Positions 30,535-39,333 of a DNA stretch of 64,000 bases are shown in pieces. Under the pieces are notes generated by a model. That model did not search any database, was not told the DNA's origin, and was given only the letters and a program-made list of their open reading frames with translations. The position numbers were made by a program, and so were the translations under genes. This stretch comes from Nitrospirota bacterium (GTDB lineage: Bacteria; Nitrospirota; Thermodesulfovibrionia; Thermodesulfovibrionales; Dissulfurispiraceae): the NCBI GenBank assembly GCA_040752355.1, contig JBFMHE010000001.1:310001-374000 (forward strand), in the 5' to 3' direction. Each line of letters begins with the position of its first letter. The stretch's first letter is position 1.

Positions 30535-33500
30535 ATGCCGAAGAGAACTGACATCAAGAAGATACTGCTGATCGGATCGGGCCCTATCGTCATAGGACAG
30601 GCGTGCGAGTTCGACTATTCCGGCACGCAGGCCTGCAAGGCCCTGAGGGAGGAGGGGTACACCGTCGTCCTGGTCAACTCCAACCCCGCTACCATCATGA
30701 CCGACCCCGAAACAGCCGATGCCGTCTATATCGAGCCGTTGTCGGCCGAGATCGTCGAGCTCATCATCAAGAAAGAGAGGCCGGACGCCCTCCTGCCGAC
30801 CATGGGAGGACAGACCGCGCTCAACCTCGCCGTAGAACTTTCGGAAGCGGGAATACTCGACCGGTACGGCGTCGAGCTGATCGGCGCAAAGCTCCCGGCC
30901 ATCAAGAAGGCCGAAGACAGGGAGCTCTTCAAAGAGGCGATGCGCCGCATCGGGCTCGAGGTGCCCCGCAGCGCAGCCATCACCAGTCTGAAAGACGGTC
31001 TCGATATCATCGAGCACCTCGGGTTTCCCGCCATCCTGAGGCCTGCCTTCACCCTCGGCGGCACGGGCGGGGGCATCGCCTATAACATCGAGGAATACCG
31101 TGAGCTGCTTGAGAAGGGGCTGAAGCTGAGCCCGGTGCAGCAGGTGCTCGTCGAGGAGTCGGCGCTCGGCTGGAAAGAGTACGAGCTCGAGGTGATGCGC
31201 GACTGCAAGGACAACGTGGTCATCATCTGCTCCATAGAGAATTTCGATCCCATGGGCGTCCACACCGGAGACTCGATCACCGTGGCCCCGGCGCAGACCC
31301 TCTGCGATAAAGAGTACCAGAGGATGAGAGACGCCGCGATCGCCGTCATCAGAGAGATCGGCGTCGATACAGGAGGGTCCAATATACAATTCGCCATCAA
31401 CCCCCAGAACGGGAAGATGATCGTTATCGAGATGAACCCCCGGGTCTCGCGCAGCTCTGCCCTCGCGAGCAAGGCGACCGGCTTCCCTATCGCCAAGATA
31501 GCGGCAAAGCTCGCCGTAGGCTACTCGCTCGACGAGATCAGGAACGATATCACCCGGGAGACCCCCGCTTCGTTCGAGCCGACTATCGACTATGTGGTGA
31601 CGAAGATCCCGCGCTTCACCTTCGAGAAGTTCGCCGAGGCGGACCCGACGCTTACGACGCAGATGAAATCGGTCGGCGAAGTGATGTCCATAGGCAGGAC
31701 CTTCAAGGAGTCGCTGCAGAAGGCGTTGAGGAGCCTCGAGATCGGCTCTGCAGGGCTCGAGCCGGTCGATATCGCGGAAGAGGAGCTGCGGTCGAAGCTC
31801 AAGACCCCCAATGCCGAGCGGTTGTGGTGTGTGGCGCAGGCGATGAGGCTCGGCATGAGCAGTGATGAGATAGTTTCCCTCACCGCCATCGATCCGTGGT
31901 TTCTCAAGAACATGGAGCAGCTTGTCGGGATGGAGGAGATACTGAAGGATCAAGGGGCAAGGGTCATGGGTCATGGGTCCGAAAACCGCGCCCCTTGCCC
32001 TTTGCCCCTTGCCCCTGAGGTGTTGAGGCGGGCAAAGGAGTGGGGCTTCTCCGACAGGCGGATCGCCGCGCTGACCGGGGTGACCGAAAAAGATGTCCGT
32101 GATGCGCGGAGAGGGCTCGGCATCGTCCCGGTCTATAAGCTGGTCGATACCTGCGCCGCGGAATTCGAAGCGTATACGCCGTACCTCTATTCGACGTATG
32201 AAAGACCTTTTTATAGGGTCATGGGTCATGGGTCACGGGTCACGGGTCAGGAAAAGGATATTCTTGCCCCTTGCCCCTTGCCCCTTGTCCCTGCTGCCGA
32301 GTGCGAAGCGAATCCGACGGACCGGAAGAAGGTGATTATCCTGGGCTCCGGCCCGAACAGAATAGGGCAGGGTATAGAATTCGATTACTGCTGCGTCCAT
32401 GCGGTGTTTGCGTTGAGAGAGATGGGGTACGAGACGATCATGGTAAACTGCAATCCCGAGACGGTGAGCACCGATTACGATACCGCCGACCGGCTCTATT
32501 TCGAGCCGCTCACGATCGAAGACGTTCTCAGCATCGTCGAGCGGGAGAGGCCCGAAGGAGTGATCGTGCAGTTCGGGGGGCAGACGCCGCTCAAGCTCGC
32601 CGTTCCCCTCGAAAAGGAGGGAGTGCGGATCCTCGGCACCTCGCCCGACTCGATCGACAGGGCCGAAGACCGGAAGCGGTTCAAAGAGCTGCTGCACAAA
32701 CTGAACCTCAGGCAGGCCGAGAGCGATACCGCGATGTCCTGCGAGGAGGCGGTCGGCGTGGCGAGCAAGATATCCTACCCGGTGATGGTGCGGCCTTCCT
32801 ACGTGCTCGGCGGAAGGGCGATGGAGATCGTCTATGACGAGAACTCGCTGACCGATTACATGAAGCGGGCGGTCAAGGCGTCGCCCGAGCACCCGATCCT
32901 TATCGACAAGTATCTCGAGGACGCGATCGAGGTCGATGTCGACGCGCTCTCGGACGGCGTGGACGTTATCATCGGCGGCGTGATGGAGCATATAGAAGAG
33001 GCGGGGGTCCACTCGGGGGATTCGGCATGCTCCATTCCCCCGTACTCGCTGCCGTCCGGCATCGTCGATGAGATCAAGCGGCAGGCAAAGGCGTTGGCAA
33101 AGGAGCTCAAGGTCATCGGTCTGATGAACCTCCAGTTCGCGGTAAAGGACAATGAGATATTCATTCTCGAGGTCAATCCCCGGGCATCGCGCACCATTCC
33201 CTACGTCAGCAAGGCGACCGGGGTTCCGCTCGCCAAGATGGCGGCAAAGGTGATGATGGGCGCCACCCTCAAGGAGCTCGGGCTGACCGGGGAGCGGGAG
33301 ATCCGGCATGTGGCGGTCAAAGAGGCGGTCTTCCCCTTCGATAAGTTCCCCGGCGTCGATACCATACTGGGGCCGGAGATGAAGTCTACGGGAGAGGTGA
33401 TGGGGATCGATACCGATTTCGGTCTCGCCTATGCAAAGGCGCAGGCCGCGAGCAGCAATAAGATCCCGACCTCGGGGAAGATCATCATCAGCGTCAAGGA

Positions 33501-33888
33501 CAAGGATAAAGAACGGACTATCGACATCGCCAGGAAGCTGGCCGATATGGGGTTCCAGATCATCGCGACCAGGGGGACGGCAAAGTATCTCTCCGAGCAG
33601 GGCATTCCGGTTGTGGTAACGAACAAGGTCGCCGAGGGGCGGCCCCACATCGTCGACCTGATCAAGAACCGCGAAGTGAGCTTCATCATCAACACCGTGA
33701 CCGGAGCCCAGGCGCAGCGGGACTCGCTCTCGATACGGAGGAGCGCCCTGCAGTTCAAGATACCGTACACGACCACGATCTCCGGGGCGCGCGCCGTCGT
33801 CATGGCGATCGAACAGCTGAAGAAAAAAGAGTTGAGCATCAAGGCGATACACGAGTATCACCAGAGCGTGGCAGGGATCCAAAATTAA
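30535..33888 (+). CDS. carB: Carbamoyl-phosphate synthase large subunit with two in-frame repeat insertions
   Basis: 1117 residues, against about 1075 usual for the family. Two ATP-grasp halves are clear: N-terminal [22 protein letters not shown], and the second half from [22 protein letters not shown]. The C-terminal MGS-like allosteric domain follows. The extra length is two in-frame insertions in the oligomerisation region, at 31951-32016 (about 22 residues) and 32203-32298 (about 32 residues). Both encode RVMGHGS and APCPLPL. Catalytic domains look intact. The start follows GAGGTAAG. Confidence 0.96.
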   Translation: MPKRTDIKKILLIGSGPIVIGQACEFDYSGTQACKALREEGYTVVLVNSNPATIMTDPETADAVYIEPLSAEIVELIIKKERPDALLPTMGGQTALNLAVELSEAGILDRYGVELIGAKLPAIKKAEDRELFKEAMRRIGLEVPRSAAITSLKDGLDIIEHLGFPAILRPAFTLGGTGGGIAYNIEEYRELLEKGLKLSPVQQVLVEESALGWKEYELEVMRDCKDNVVIICSIENFDPMGVHTGDSITVAPAQTLCDKEYQRMRDAAIAVIREIGVDTGGSNIQFAINPQNGKMIVIEMNPRVSRSSALASKATGFPIAKIAAKLAVGYSLDEIRNDITRETPASFEPTIDYVVTKIPRFTFEKFAEADPTLTTQMKSVGEVMSIGRTFKESLQKALRSLEIGSAGLEPVDIAEEELRSKLKTPNAERLWCVAQAMRLGMSSDEIVSLTAIDPWFLKNMEQLVGMEEILKDQGARVMGHGSENRAPCPLPLAPEVLRRAKEWGFSDRRIAALTGVTEKDVRDARRGLGIVPVYKLVDTCAAEFEAYTPYLYSTYERPFYRVMGHGSRVTGQEKDILAPCPLPLVPAAECEANPTDRKKVIILGSGPNRIGQGIEFDYCCVHAVFALREMGYETIMVNCNPETVSTDYDTADRLYFEPLTIEDVLSIVERERPEGVIVQFGGQTPLKLAVPLEKEGVRILGTSPDSIDRAEDRKRFKELLHKLNLRQAESDTAMSCEEAVGVASKISYPVMVRPSYVLGGRAMEIVYDENSLTDYMKRAVKASPEHPILIDKYLEDAIEVDVDALSDGVDVIIGGVMEHIEEAGVHSGDSACSIPPYSLPSGIVDEIKRQAKALAKELKVIGLMNLQFAVKDNEIFILEVNPRASRTIPYVSKATGVPLAKMAAKVMMGATLKELGLTGEREIRHVAVKEAVFPFDKFPGVDTILGPEMKSTGEVMGIDTDFGLAYAKAQAASSNKIPTSGKIIISVKDKDKERTIDIARKLADMGFQIIATRGTAKYLSEQGIPVVVTNKVAEGRPHIVDLIKNREVSFIINTVTGAQAQRDSLSIRRSALQFKIPYTTTISGARAVVMAIEQLKKKELSIKAIHEYHQSVAGIQN
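31951..32016 (+). repeat. In-frame short tandem-repeat insertion in carB, first
   Basis: The DNA has heptamers GGGTCAT followed by an inverted-type array of CCCCTTG, with AAGGGGCAAGGG at its left border able to pair with the CCCTTGCCCCT side. It encodes [22 protein letters not shown]-like residues absent from ordinary CarB. Confidence 0.8.
32203..32298 (+). repeat. In-frame short tandem-repeat insertion in carB, second
   Basis: The same two heptamers, GGGTCAT/GGGTCAC (four units) and CCCCTTG (four units), separated by an A-rich spacer. It encodes 32 residues between YSTYE and ECEANPT, which are contiguous in ordinary CarB, so the borders are sharp. Confidence 0.85.
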
Positions 33889-33927
33889 TGGGAAATTTAC
33901 ATCGGAAGACGGTATACTTTGGTAAGT

Positions 33928-34527
33928 ATGGCATCGAACGGCTTTGAATCGCTCCTCGACGAGTCGGTGAAGATACACGGGCATCTCTGCCCGGGGCAGG
34001 TGCTGGGGGTGCGCATGGCGCTCCTCGGTCTCAGGGAAATCGGCATCGAGGAGCCGAAGGGAAAGGACCGGAAGAGCCTTATGGTCTTCATCGAAATGGA
34101 CCGGTGCGCCACGGACGCCGTGCAGTCGGTGACAGGCTGCAGCCTCGGCCACCGGACGATGAAGTTCATGGACTACGGCAAGATGGCGGCGACCTTCGTC
34201 AATCTGAAGACCGGCAAGGCGACGAGGGTCATCGCAAAGGAAAGTGCGCGGGAGGATGCGCGGTCCTACTGCCCCGATATCGGCGATAAGTACGCAGCGC
34301 AGCTCGAAGCATACAAGGTCATGCCCGATGAGGAGCTCTTCGATACCATGGAAGTAACCGTGCAGATAAAGCCCGAGGATATGCCGGGGAGGCCGTTGAG
34401 ACGGGTGATATGCGAGCAGTGCGGGGAGGCGGTGCAGGACATGAGAGAGATCAGCAGCGGGGGGAAAACGGTCTGCAGGGCGTGCGCCCATGATGCGTAT
34501 TATAAGCCCGCTCCGTGCCGGCGGTGA
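33928..34527 (+). CDS. FmdE family protein with C-terminal zinc finger
   Basis: 199 residues from ATG 33928. The FmdE domain has HGHLCPGQVLGVRMALLG, DRCATDAVQSVTGCSLGHRT and DYGKMAATF with conserved His and Cys residues. The last 45 residues contain CEQCGEAVQD and VCRACA, a four-cysteine zinc ribbon. FmdE genes occur with molybdenum formylmethanofuran dehydrogenase and other Mo/W enzymes; the biochemical role is unknown. A TTG nine bases earlier is the alternative start. TATACT lies only 9 bases before the ATG, hinting at a leaderless transcript. Confidence 0.88.
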   Translation: MASNGFESLLDESVKIHGHLCPGQVLGVRMALLGLREIGIEEPKGKDRKSLMVFIEMDRCATDAVQSVTGCSLGHRTMKFMDYGKMAATFVNLKTGKATRVIAKESAREDARSYCPDIGDKYAAQLEAYKVMPDEELFDTMEVTVQIKPEDMPGRPLRRVICEQCGEAVQDMREISSGGKTVCRACAHDAYYKPAPCRR

Positions 34528-34542
34528 TTTTTTAATTCTTTC

Positions 34543-34565
34543 CGTTATGCACAAATGTCATAACG
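34543..34565. promoter_or_regulatory. ModE-type molybdate operator
   Basis: CGTTATG-N9-CATAACG is a perfect inverted repeat very close to the E. coli modA operator (CGTTATA-N10-CATAACG). It lies 27 bases before the start of the ModE-like gene, so autoregulation or control of the downstream MoeA-like gene is likely. Confidence 0.7.
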
Positions 34566-34592
34566 GCTGAACGTGAAGAGGTATCGGTTCCT

Positions 34593-34931
34593 ATGGAGAT
34601 ACGATCGAAGCTCTGGATAGAAATAGACGGAGAGCCGGTCTTCGGCAGGGGGCGAAACCTTCTGCTGAAGGCGATCGACCGGTATGGCTCGATCAACCAG
34701 GCGGCGAAGGAGATCAATATCTCCTATAGGAAGGCCTGGAGCTACATCAAGGCGATGGAGGACCGGCTCGGCATCAGGCTTGTAGAGCGTCAGAGCGGCG
34801 GCAAGAACGGCGGCGGCGCGCTCCTTACCAAGGAGGCGCTTGAGTTCCTGAGGAAGTACGAGATGCTGGAAGAGGGTATACGGGAGGCGGTGGATGAGAG
34901 GTTCGAGGCCGTGTTCGGGAAGAATCGCTGA
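34593..34931 (+). CDS. ModE-like winged-helix transcriptional regulator
   Basis: 112 residues matching the N-terminal DNA-binding domain of ModE/LysR-type regulators: GRNLLLKAIDRYGSINQAAKEINISYRKAWSYIKAMEDRLG, then LVERQSGGKNGGGALLTKEALEFL. The C-terminal molybdate-binding (MOP) domains of E. coli ModE are absent. Molybdate sensing would therefore need another protein, or it may respond to something else. A ModE-type palindrome lies directly upstream, and the neighbours are FmdE and MoeA-like genes. Confidence 0.88.
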   Translation: MEIRSKLWIEIDGEPVFGRGRNLLLKAIDRYGSINQAAKEINISYRKAWSYIKAMEDRLGIRLVERQSGGKNGGGALLTKEALEFLRKYEMLEEGIREAVDERFEAVFGKNR

Positions 34932-34972
34932 GCTGAGCAATTCCCGTGTGATGGTAAAGGAAGGAGGCCGGT

Positions 34973-36100
34973 ATGTGCGATCTGCGGGATGAGAGAGTCG
35001 AGCTGAAGAAGGGGATGAGGACAGTGCCCGTCGCTGAGGCGGTCGGGATGGTCCTGGCGCACGATATTACCGAAATCCGGACCGGCGAGTTCAAGGGCAG
35101 GGCCTTCAAGAAGGGCCATATCGTCACTGCCGCTGATATCGAGCATCTCCGCCGGCTCGGGAAAGAGCATCTATATGTGCTCTCTATCGCCGGGGACGAG
35201 ATGCATGAGGACGAAGCAGCCTACGCTCTCGCCGGAGCGCTGAAGGGAGAGGGCATCGCGATTCAAGGAGAGCCGAAAGAGGGGAAGATCACGCTCCTCG
35301 CCGATAGAGACGGGCTGCTCACGGTGAATGCGCCGCTGCTCGCCCGGTTCAACCTGAGCGGCGAGGTGATGTGCGCTACGCTGCATACCAATACGGTCGT
35401 CAGGAAAGGGGATGCCGTGGCCGGCACGAGGGCGCTGCCGCTTATCGTGAAGCGGTCGGCGGTCGAGGCTGCCGTTGCCCTTGCCCGGAGCGCCGGGCCT
35501 GCGCTCTGCGTCAGAGAGATGAGGGCGCCGAAGGCGGGCGTGGTGATCACCGGGAACGAGGTGTATTACGGAAGGATAAAGGATGCCTTCGCGCCGATCA
35601 TTACTGCCAAGGTGGCGGCGTTCAACGGAGAAGTCCTCGGGGTGTATTATGCTCCTGACGACGAAGAGACGATCGCGGCCCGTCTCCGGGAGCTGATCGC
35701 TGCCGGCGCCGATCTGCTCATCACCTCGGGAGGGATGTCGGTGGACCCCGACGATGTAACACGGTTTGCCATAGAACAGCTCGGCGTTGTCGAGTCTTCG
35801 TACGGCTCAGCGGTGCTCCCCGGCGCAATGGTGATGGTGGCGTACGTCAGCGCGGAGGCGCGGAGGAACGGAGGAGACAGAAGCGCGGAAGCGCGGGAGG
35901 AGGGAGGTGACAGGCTCATTCCGGTGATCGGCATCCCGGCCTGCGGGATGTATCACAAGACCACTGTCTTTGATCTTATCCTCCCCCGGATCCTCGCGGG
36001 AGAACGTATCGGAAGAAAGGAACTGGCCGAGCTCGGACATGGGGGGCTCTGCCTCAACTGCCGCGAATGCCGGTTTCCCTTATGTCCTTTCGGCAAGTAA
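34973..36100 (+). CDS. MoeA-like molybdopterin-binding protein
   Basis: 375 residues. The N-terminal part (VPVAEAVGMVLAHDITEI, RAFKKGHIVTAADIEHLRRLGKEHLYVL) is followed by a MoCF/MoeA-type molybdopterin-binding domain with VVITGNEVYYGRIKDAF and LITSGGMSVDPDDVT. The C-terminus is cysteine-rich (LCLNCRECRFPLCPFG). It probably acts in Mo-cofactor handling. A 22-residue in-frame tandem duplication (35849-35914) lies in a loop before IPVIGIPACGM. AAGGAGG precedes the ATG. Confidence 0.85.
   Translation: MCDLRDERVELKKGMRTVPVAEAVGMVLAHDITEIRTGEFKGRAFKKGHIVTAADIEHLRRLGKEHLYVLSIAGDEMHEDEAAYALAGALKGEGIAIQGEPKEGKITLLADRDGLLTVNAPLLARFNLSGEVMCATLHTNTVVRKGDAVAGTRALPLIVKRSAVEAAVALARSAGPALCVREMRAPKAGVVITGNEVYYGRIKDAFAPIITAKVAAFNGEVLGVYYAPDDEETIAARLRELIAAGADLLITSGGMSVDPDDVTRFAIEQLGVVESSYGSAVLPGAMVMVAYVSAEARRNGGDRSAEAREEGGDRLIPVIGIPACGMYHKTTVFDLILPRILAGERIGRKELAELGHGGLCLNCRECRFPLCPFGK
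35849..35914 (+). repeat. 33-bp tandem duplication inside the MoeA-like gene
   Basis: Two 33-base units encode SAEARRNGGDR and SAEAREEGGDR. Each unit is G/A-rich with internal GCGCGGA repeats. It breaks an otherwise conserved loop without shifting the frame. Confidence 0.8.
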
Positions 36101-36146
36101 TAGTTGTTTGACTTAAACCGGCAATTTTGCTATGCTCTTTCCAACC

Positions 36147-36920
36147 ATGAAGCGGCTGGTTGTCCTCCTTCTTTTATTGCTGTCCTTCACTGCTGCCGAG
36201 GCCTTCGAGGTGAAAGGGCTCCAACCCCTGCCGCCCTTCGGCGTTTTCTCGACTTTCAGCGCCGAGAGCCTCAGGCAGAACAAGGTCGGTCTCGGCATCA
36301 CTGTCGAACGATCGAACGACCCCGACTTCTATCGCACTATCGCGCACCTCGCCTACGGCCTGCACGACAGGCTCGAATTCAATTTCACGCTTCCCTATAT
36401 CACGGACTGGGAAGACCGCGTGGACGGATTCGAGGATGCCCAGTTCGGCATCAAGCACCGTGTCATGGATGAGGGGGACGTCTACCCGGCGGTCGCCTAT
36501 ATGCTCACCGTGGCCCCGCCTTCGGGCAGGGATGAGTTCACGACCGAAGGGGGAGTCGGAGCAGGGCTTCTGCTCTCGAAGAAGATCGGTCCTTTCAAAG
36601 GCCATTTCAATCTCCTCTATACCAAACCCGACGACGGCGATCTGCACGAGGAGTACGCAGTGAATGTCGGGGCCGAGCTGGCGGTTGCGCACAACTCGAA
36701 GGTGCTCGCCGAAGTGGTAGGCAAGAAGAATTTCTTTAAAAATAAGATCGACCTGCTCGAGTGGCGGCTCGGCTACCGGATCGCCACTACCGAGTCGATA
36801 TTCACCACCCTGGGAGCAGGGTTCGACATAAAGAACCGGACTCCCGATTTCAGGCTGATGTTTTCCGTAAGCATTATCCTTCCCAAAGAGGAGCGTCCCC
36901 TCCAGCGGATTTACGAATAG
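36147..36920 (+). CDS. Outer-membrane beta-barrel protein (Phenol_MetA_deg/transporter-like)
   Basis: 257 residues. The signal peptide MKRLVVLLLLLLSFTAAEA is followed by alternating beta strands such as LEFNFTLPYITDW, QFGIKHRVMDEGD, PAVAYMLTVAPPSGRDEFTTEGG and an aromatic-containing final strand. The pattern matches the MetA-pathway/OmpL-like barrel family seen in many Gram-negative genomes. The substrate is unknown. The start at 36147 is chosen from the signal peptide; 36132 is an alternative. It supports a two-membrane cell envelope. Confidence 0.75.
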   Translation: MKRLVVLLLLLLSFTAAEAFEVKGLQPLPPFGVFSTFSAESLRQNKVGLGITVERSNDPDFYRTIAHLAYGLHDRLEFNFTLPYITDWEDRVDGFEDAQFGIKHRVMDEGDVYPAVAYMLTVAPPSGRDEFTTEGGVGAGLLLSKKIGPFKGHFNLLYTKPDDGDLHEEYAVNVGAELAVAHNSKVLAEVVGKKNFFKNKIDLLEWRLGYRIATTESIFTTLGAGFDIKNRTPDFRLMFSVSIILPKEERPLQRIYE

Positions 36921-36945
36921 CGCTTTATGCTATAATTAAATCTGT

Positions 36946-37326
36946 ATGTTTGATCTCGGAATTCAAGAGCTCATTGTCATCTTTGTCGTCGCGCTTCTCG
37001 TCTTCGGCCCCAAAAAACTTCCCGAACTCGGCAGATCCCTCGGAAAGGGGATCGCGGAGCTCAAAAAAGCGATGCAAGGGGTAAAAGAGCAGATGGACGC
37101 GGAGATGCGCGACATAAAGGACCCGCTGAAAGAGACGCTCACCTTTAATCCGGGCAATCCGGGCGCCCCCGGTGACCCGGGGACATCGGGAGCCTCTTCC
37201 CCGCAATCCAAAGAGGATGAACCGCAGCAGGAGGTTGCGCAGGGCGAGCCTGCCGCTCCTGCGCCTGACAGCACTGCGCCGGCAGAAGGCAAAAAGCGGA
37301 AGAAATCCCGGGGCACAACCGCGTGA
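36946..37326 (+). CDS. Sec-independent translocase protein TatA/TatB
   Basis: 126 residues starting MFDLGIQELIVIFVVALLVFG, the single transmembrane helix, then PKKLPELGRSLGKGIAELKKAM, the amphipathic helix. The acidic, proline-rich tail is longer than that of most TatA and closer to TatB. It forms the Tat export channel with TatC, which follows. A TATAAT at 36931-36936 lies only 9 bases before the ATG, with no Shine-Dalgarno, suggesting a leaderless mRNA. Confidence 0.92.
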   Translation: MFDLGIQELIVIFVVALLVFGPKKLPELGRSLGKGIAELKKAMQGVKEQMDAEMRDIKDPLKETLTFNPGNPGAPGDPGTSGASSPQSKEDEPQQEVAQGEPAAPAPDSTAPAEGKKRKKSRGTTA

Positions 37327-37354
37327 GCCGCGGCGCATGAACCGCGGGGTGAGC

Positions 37355-38158
37355 ATGGACGTGGACAGGGAAGAAGAGAAGCTGCCCCTTACCGAGCACC
37401 TGGGCGAGCTCAGGAAGCGGATCGTCGTATCGCTCGTCGCGGTACTCGTCACCTTCTCGATCACCTTCGCCTTCTCGGAAGAGATCTTCAGGCTCATCAT
37501 GTTCCCCCTCAAGTACAACCTCGACTTCTCGGTGCGTGAGCTGTATGTGCAGTTCGTCCCCCAGGACAAGCTCCAGAATACGAAGCTCGTCTTTCTCGCT
37601 CCTGCGGAGGCGTTCTGGATGAACCTCAAGGTCGCGTTCGTCGCGGGGCTCATACTGGCGCTGCCGGTCATCTTTCTCCAGGTGTGGAAATTCATCGCTC
37701 CGGGGCTTCTGTCGCATGAGAAGAAGTATGTGCTTCCTTTCATCATCGTCGCGACGGTGCTCTTCCTCTTCGGCGCTGCCTTCTGTTTTTTCATCGTCCT
37801 CCCCTTTGCCATGGGGTTTCTCCTCACGTACAAGGTCGGCGACTTCCTCATGCCCATGCTCTCGGTAGGGCAGTACGTGGATTTCTGCCTTAAATTCATT
37901 CTCGCCTTCGGCGCCGTCTTCGAGCTCCCCGTTATCATCGTCTTCCTGACCAGGATGGGTATCGTCACTCCCAAGGGGCTTGCACGGAACAGGAAGTATG
38001 CGGCTCTCGTTGCATTCGTTGTTGCAGCGTTTTTGACACCGACGCCCGATGCCTTCAACCAGATCCTTATGGCCCTGCCGATAATGGTCCTCTATGAGCT
38101 CGGGATCTGGATCTCGCCGCTCTTTGCCAGGAGGAGGCAGGATGCTGCCGGGGCATAG
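37355..38158 (+). CDS. tatC: Sec-independent protein translocase TatC
   Basis: 267 residues. It has LTEHLGELRKRIVVSLVAV, APAEAFWMNLKVAFVAGLILALPVIF, YQVWKFIAPGL-type sequence and about six transmembrane helices, the hallmark of TatC, the twin-arginine signal receptor. ATG 37355 is chosen because GGGGTGA lies just before it; 37337 is possible. Its position directly after tatA/B supports the call. Tat export is used for folded cofactor enzymes, including Mo enzymes. Confidence 0.94.
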   Translation: MDVDREEEKLPLTEHLGELRKRIVVSLVAVLVTFSITFAFSEEIFRLIMFPLKYNLDFSVRELYVQFVPQDKLQNTKLVFLAPAEAFWMNLKVAFVAGLILALPVIFLQVWKFIAPGLLSHEKKYVLPFIIVATVLFLFGAAFCFFIVLPFAMGFLLTYKVGDFLMPMLSVGQYVDFCLKFILAFGAVFELPVIIVFLTRMGIVTPKGLARNRKYAALVAFVVAAFLTPTPDAFNQILMALPIMVLYELGIWISPLFARRRQDAAGA

Positions 38159-38184
38159 AAGGCTATGGTGAGAGGCATGTAGCG

Positions 38185-38463
38185 GTGGCGGATGCCGGCA
38201 AGAGGAATTTCAAGGCGATAGCCGCGGATATCGCGGAGGGATTCATCACCGTGAATCCCATCTTTCTGAAACCCTTTGACGCGAATGCGCTGAAACTGCT
38301 CTGCACGACCATCGAGCGGAGGCAGAGCGAACTGCGCGCCGAGCCGTTCCCCTACCATGATCTCCTGCTGATACGAAAAAGGAACCTGAGACTCCAGCGG
38401 CTCTTCACCGCCCTCTCGGTCATCAAGAACTACGCCCGCGACCGGAAGATGACGATCTCCTAG
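38185..38463 (+). CDS. Conserved-looking small protein of unknown function (92 aa)
   Basis: Begins at GTG 38185, because the only upstream ATG in frame is followed by a stop. The protein is basic and helical, with KAIAADIAEGFITVNPIFLKPFDA, ERRQSELRAEP, and RLQRLFTALSVIKNYAR. There is no membrane segment and no recognised domain. It lies 26 bases after tatC in the same direction and its stop overlaps the stop of the convergent Gx gene by 4 bases. Confidence 0.55.
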   Translation: MADAGKRNFKAIAADIAEGFITVNPIFLKPFDANALKLLCTTIERRQSELRAEPFPYHDLLLIRKRNLRLQRLFTALSVIKNYARDRKMTIS

Positions 38464-38963
38464 CCCGACTTTTCGAGCTCTGCCAGCAGGTATTTCGAAA
38501 CGAGCCCGTTGACTGCTCCGGTCACTGTCCCCGCGGTGATCAGGATCGGGGCGACGAGCAGAATCCCCTCGATCCTTTGGACAAAGAGCAGGTAGGCGAC
38601 GAGGAGCTGCGCTGCATTGTGGAAGAACGAGCCTACAAGGCTGATGCCGAGCGTGCTGAAGAGGCGGGGAAAGAGAGCGGCGGTGGCTCCCATCGCGAGC
38701 GTGCCCGCCATGCCGCCGCTCAGGCTCAGGAAGAAGGCAGGACCGAGAAAGGTTCCCAGGAAGAGCGAGCCGAGCAGCACCCGCACCCCTGTAACCATCA
38801 GGGCAGCCTTCATGCCGTAGAGCGGGAGGGTTACAAGCGTGACGATGTTGGCTAATCCCAGGCGGAGCCACGGGACCGGCGAGGGGACGACTGCTTCGAA
38901 GCCGTGGAGGGCGAGCGCATAGGCGGACAGAAGGGCGATACGGTACCTATCCCGTGATTGCAT
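38460..38963 (-). CDS. Gx transporter family membrane protein (heptaprenyl diphosphate synthase component I-like)
   Basis: 167 residues with five or six hydrophobic helices: LHGFEAVVPSPVPWLRLGLANIVTLVTLPLYG, TFLGPAFFLSLSGGMAG, and GSFFHNAAQLLVAYLLFV. The sequence matches the Gx/HepT-I ECF-like family. Despite the historical name, its usual genomic partners are ApbE and a NusG-II protein, as here. It overlaps the NusG-II gene by 17 bases. Confidence 0.85.
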   Translation of the reverse strand: MQSRDRYRIALLSAYALALHGFEAVVPSPVPWLRLGLANIVTLVTLPLYGMKAALMVTGVRVLLGSLFLGTFLGPAFFLSLSGGMAGTLAMGATAALFPRLFSTLGISLVGSFFHNAAQLLVAYLLFVQRIEGILLVAPILITAGTVTGAVNGLVSKYLLAELEKSG

Positions 38964-39333
38964 CCAGGGTGTTCTTCTCTTTCGGGGCGGTAATGGTCAC
39001 GACGACCCTGTTGGGGAGGCATACGACAGCGCCCCTCGTCACCCACTCCTGGTGAAGGCAGAGCTTGTTGTGGCACGGCGACTCCGTCACCCGTACCCTG
39101 CGGTCCCGCACCTCGACGAGCGTCTTTCCCAGGGGACCGTCGACGGCAACGGTCGTGTTGCGGTCGAGGGGGAGCGAATAGAGCAGCGTGCCCTCCACTT
39201 CGATCGTCACCGCAGAACCCTCCGGCATCGCCTCCCGCGCAAAGACGAAGCTGTAGAGCGAGAGGCAGAGGAAGAAGAGCAGCAGCAGCCCGTCTCCGAA
39301 GGTCGTTTTATGATTTGTGCGTTCTGAATTCAA
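38947..39333 (-). CDS. NusG domain II-containing protein
   Basis: 128 residues. An N-terminal transmembrane anchor (GLLLLFFLCLSLYSFVFA) is followed by an extracytoplasmic NusG-II beta domain with SPCHNKLCLHQEWVTRGAVVCLPNRVVVTI. The cysteines in CHNKLC and VVCLP may form a disulfide or a cofactor-related site. The function is unknown, but it nearly always sits between ApbE and Gx. Its start overlaps apbE by 26 bases. Confidence 0.85.
   Translation of the reverse strand: MNSERTNHKTTFGDGLLLLFFLCLSLYSFVFAREAMPEGSAVTIEVEGTLLYSLPLDRNTTVAVDGPLGKTLVEVRDRRVRVTESPCHNKLCLHQEWVTRGAVVCLPNRVVVTITAPKEKNTLDAITG

Noticed and set aside
32233-34554. Long minus-strand frame opposite carB and FmdE
   Set aside because: It is antisense to well-supported genes and is highly charged without any family features.
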